From positions 1 through 14,534 of the forward strand of contig CAAGSA010000033.1 of assembly GCA_900772835.1 (NCBI GenBank): a stretch of 14,534 bases of DNA, read 5' to 3'. The position numbers and the translations under genes were made by a program. Positions 14,260 through 14,534 of the stretch are shown here, piece after piece. Within the stretch, counting starts at the first letter, position 1, and each line of letters opens with the position of its first letter. This stretch comes from an uncultured Prevotella sp. (GTDB taxonomy: Bacteria; Bacteroidota; Bacteroidia; Bacteroidales; Bacteroidaceae). The notes under the pieces are model-generated. The model was not told the origin of the DNA. It worked only from the letters and a program-made list of their open reading frames with translations, and did no database searches.

Positions 14260-14534
14260 ATGGCAAAGAACAATATAGACTTATCTGTAGTCCTTCATGA
14301 TGATAGTGACTATAAGGACTGGCTTGTAGAATTGAAAGAAAGTTTCTATAGCCATCGCCTTAAAGCATCGTGTGCCACCAACGGCTATTTGTTGGACTTC
14401 TATTGGAAGTTGGGACGGGACATCGAAGCCAAGCAATATGCCAATACTTACGGATCTGGCTTTTATAAGAATCTCAGTCAGGACTTGAAGGACGAGATGC
14501 CTGGCGTAAAAGGGTTCTCGCCTATAAACTTGCG
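14260..14534 (+). CDS. DUF1016/YhcG-type nuclease-like protein, N-terminal part (cut by window end)
   Basis: An ATG at 14260 opens a frame that stays open to the window edge (91 codons): MAKNNIDLSVVLHDD..., then SFYSHRLKASCATNGYLLDF and YWKLGRDIEAKQ. It continues with YGSGFYKNLSQDLKDEMPG and ends in VKGFSPINL. This matches the DUF1016 N-terminal domain: a conserved N in the helix, YW.lGr.I...Q, the LS.DL box, and P...GFS..NL. Family members carry a C-terminal PD-(D/E)XK nuclease domain and often sit next to type I restriction-modification genes or are mobilised with them. The catalytic part is outside the window. The upstream TATATTTG box supports this start. Confidence 0.82.
   Translation, partial: MAKNNIDLSVVLHDDSDYKDWLVELKESFYSHRLKASCATNGYLLDFYWKLGRDIEAKQYANTYGSGFYKNLSQDLKDEMPGVKGFSPINL

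Overview
The window looks like a chromosomal segment from a Bacteroidales bacterium, most likely in or near Prevotellaceae. The protein families and gene order fit: gltX followed by kdtA, a 7TM-HD protein, a FadL/OmpP1 porin, and a lipoprotein with an acidic stretch after the lipid cysteine. Several genes are also preceded by the Bacteroidetes promoter pattern (TTTG, about 20 bp, then TAnnTTTG) instead of E. coli type boxes. Genus is inferred from these features, not proven. Core genes are GC-rich; the gaps between them are strongly AT-rich.

Layout, left to right. (1) Positions 1-1340 are accessory: the 3' end of an Rpn/PD-(D/E)XK transposase-like nuclease with nine 21-bp heptad repeats, an AT-rich gap with a tandem repeat and a hairpin, and a C-terminal remnant of an AAA/DUF4143 ATPase. 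(2) 1342-4317 is a housekeeping pair: a gamma-carbonic-anhydrase-family protein and the replication-restart helicase PriA. (3) 4379-5603 encodes two small exported proteins behind one good promoter. One is a Q-rich secreted protein with two CxxCxGxGxCxxC knuckles; the other is a probable surface lipoprotein. (4) 5636-6744 is a minus-strand toxin-antitoxin-like pair (zeta-toxin kinase plus an unrecognised 66-aa partner), bounded by two perfect 58-bp direct copies of a terminator-like hairpin. (5) 6874-10849 holds a FadL-family porin and a 7TM-HD phosphodiesterase, both minus strand. (6) 10908-13909 is the gltX-kdtA operon with a strong terminator. (7) 13910-14534 is a non-coding stretch with degenerate 22-bp repeats, then the start of a DUF1016/YhcG-type nuclease gene cut by the window end.

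The core genes cover protein synthesis (gltX), lipid A-Kdo synthesis (kdtA), replication restart (priA) and membrane transport or signalling (FadL, 7TM-HD). Defence- or mobility-linked genes sit between them and at both ends. The most notable structure is the 1.05-kb toxin-antitoxin unit inserted between duplicated terminators; the least explained proteins are the secreted knuckle protein and the 66-aa putative antitoxin.
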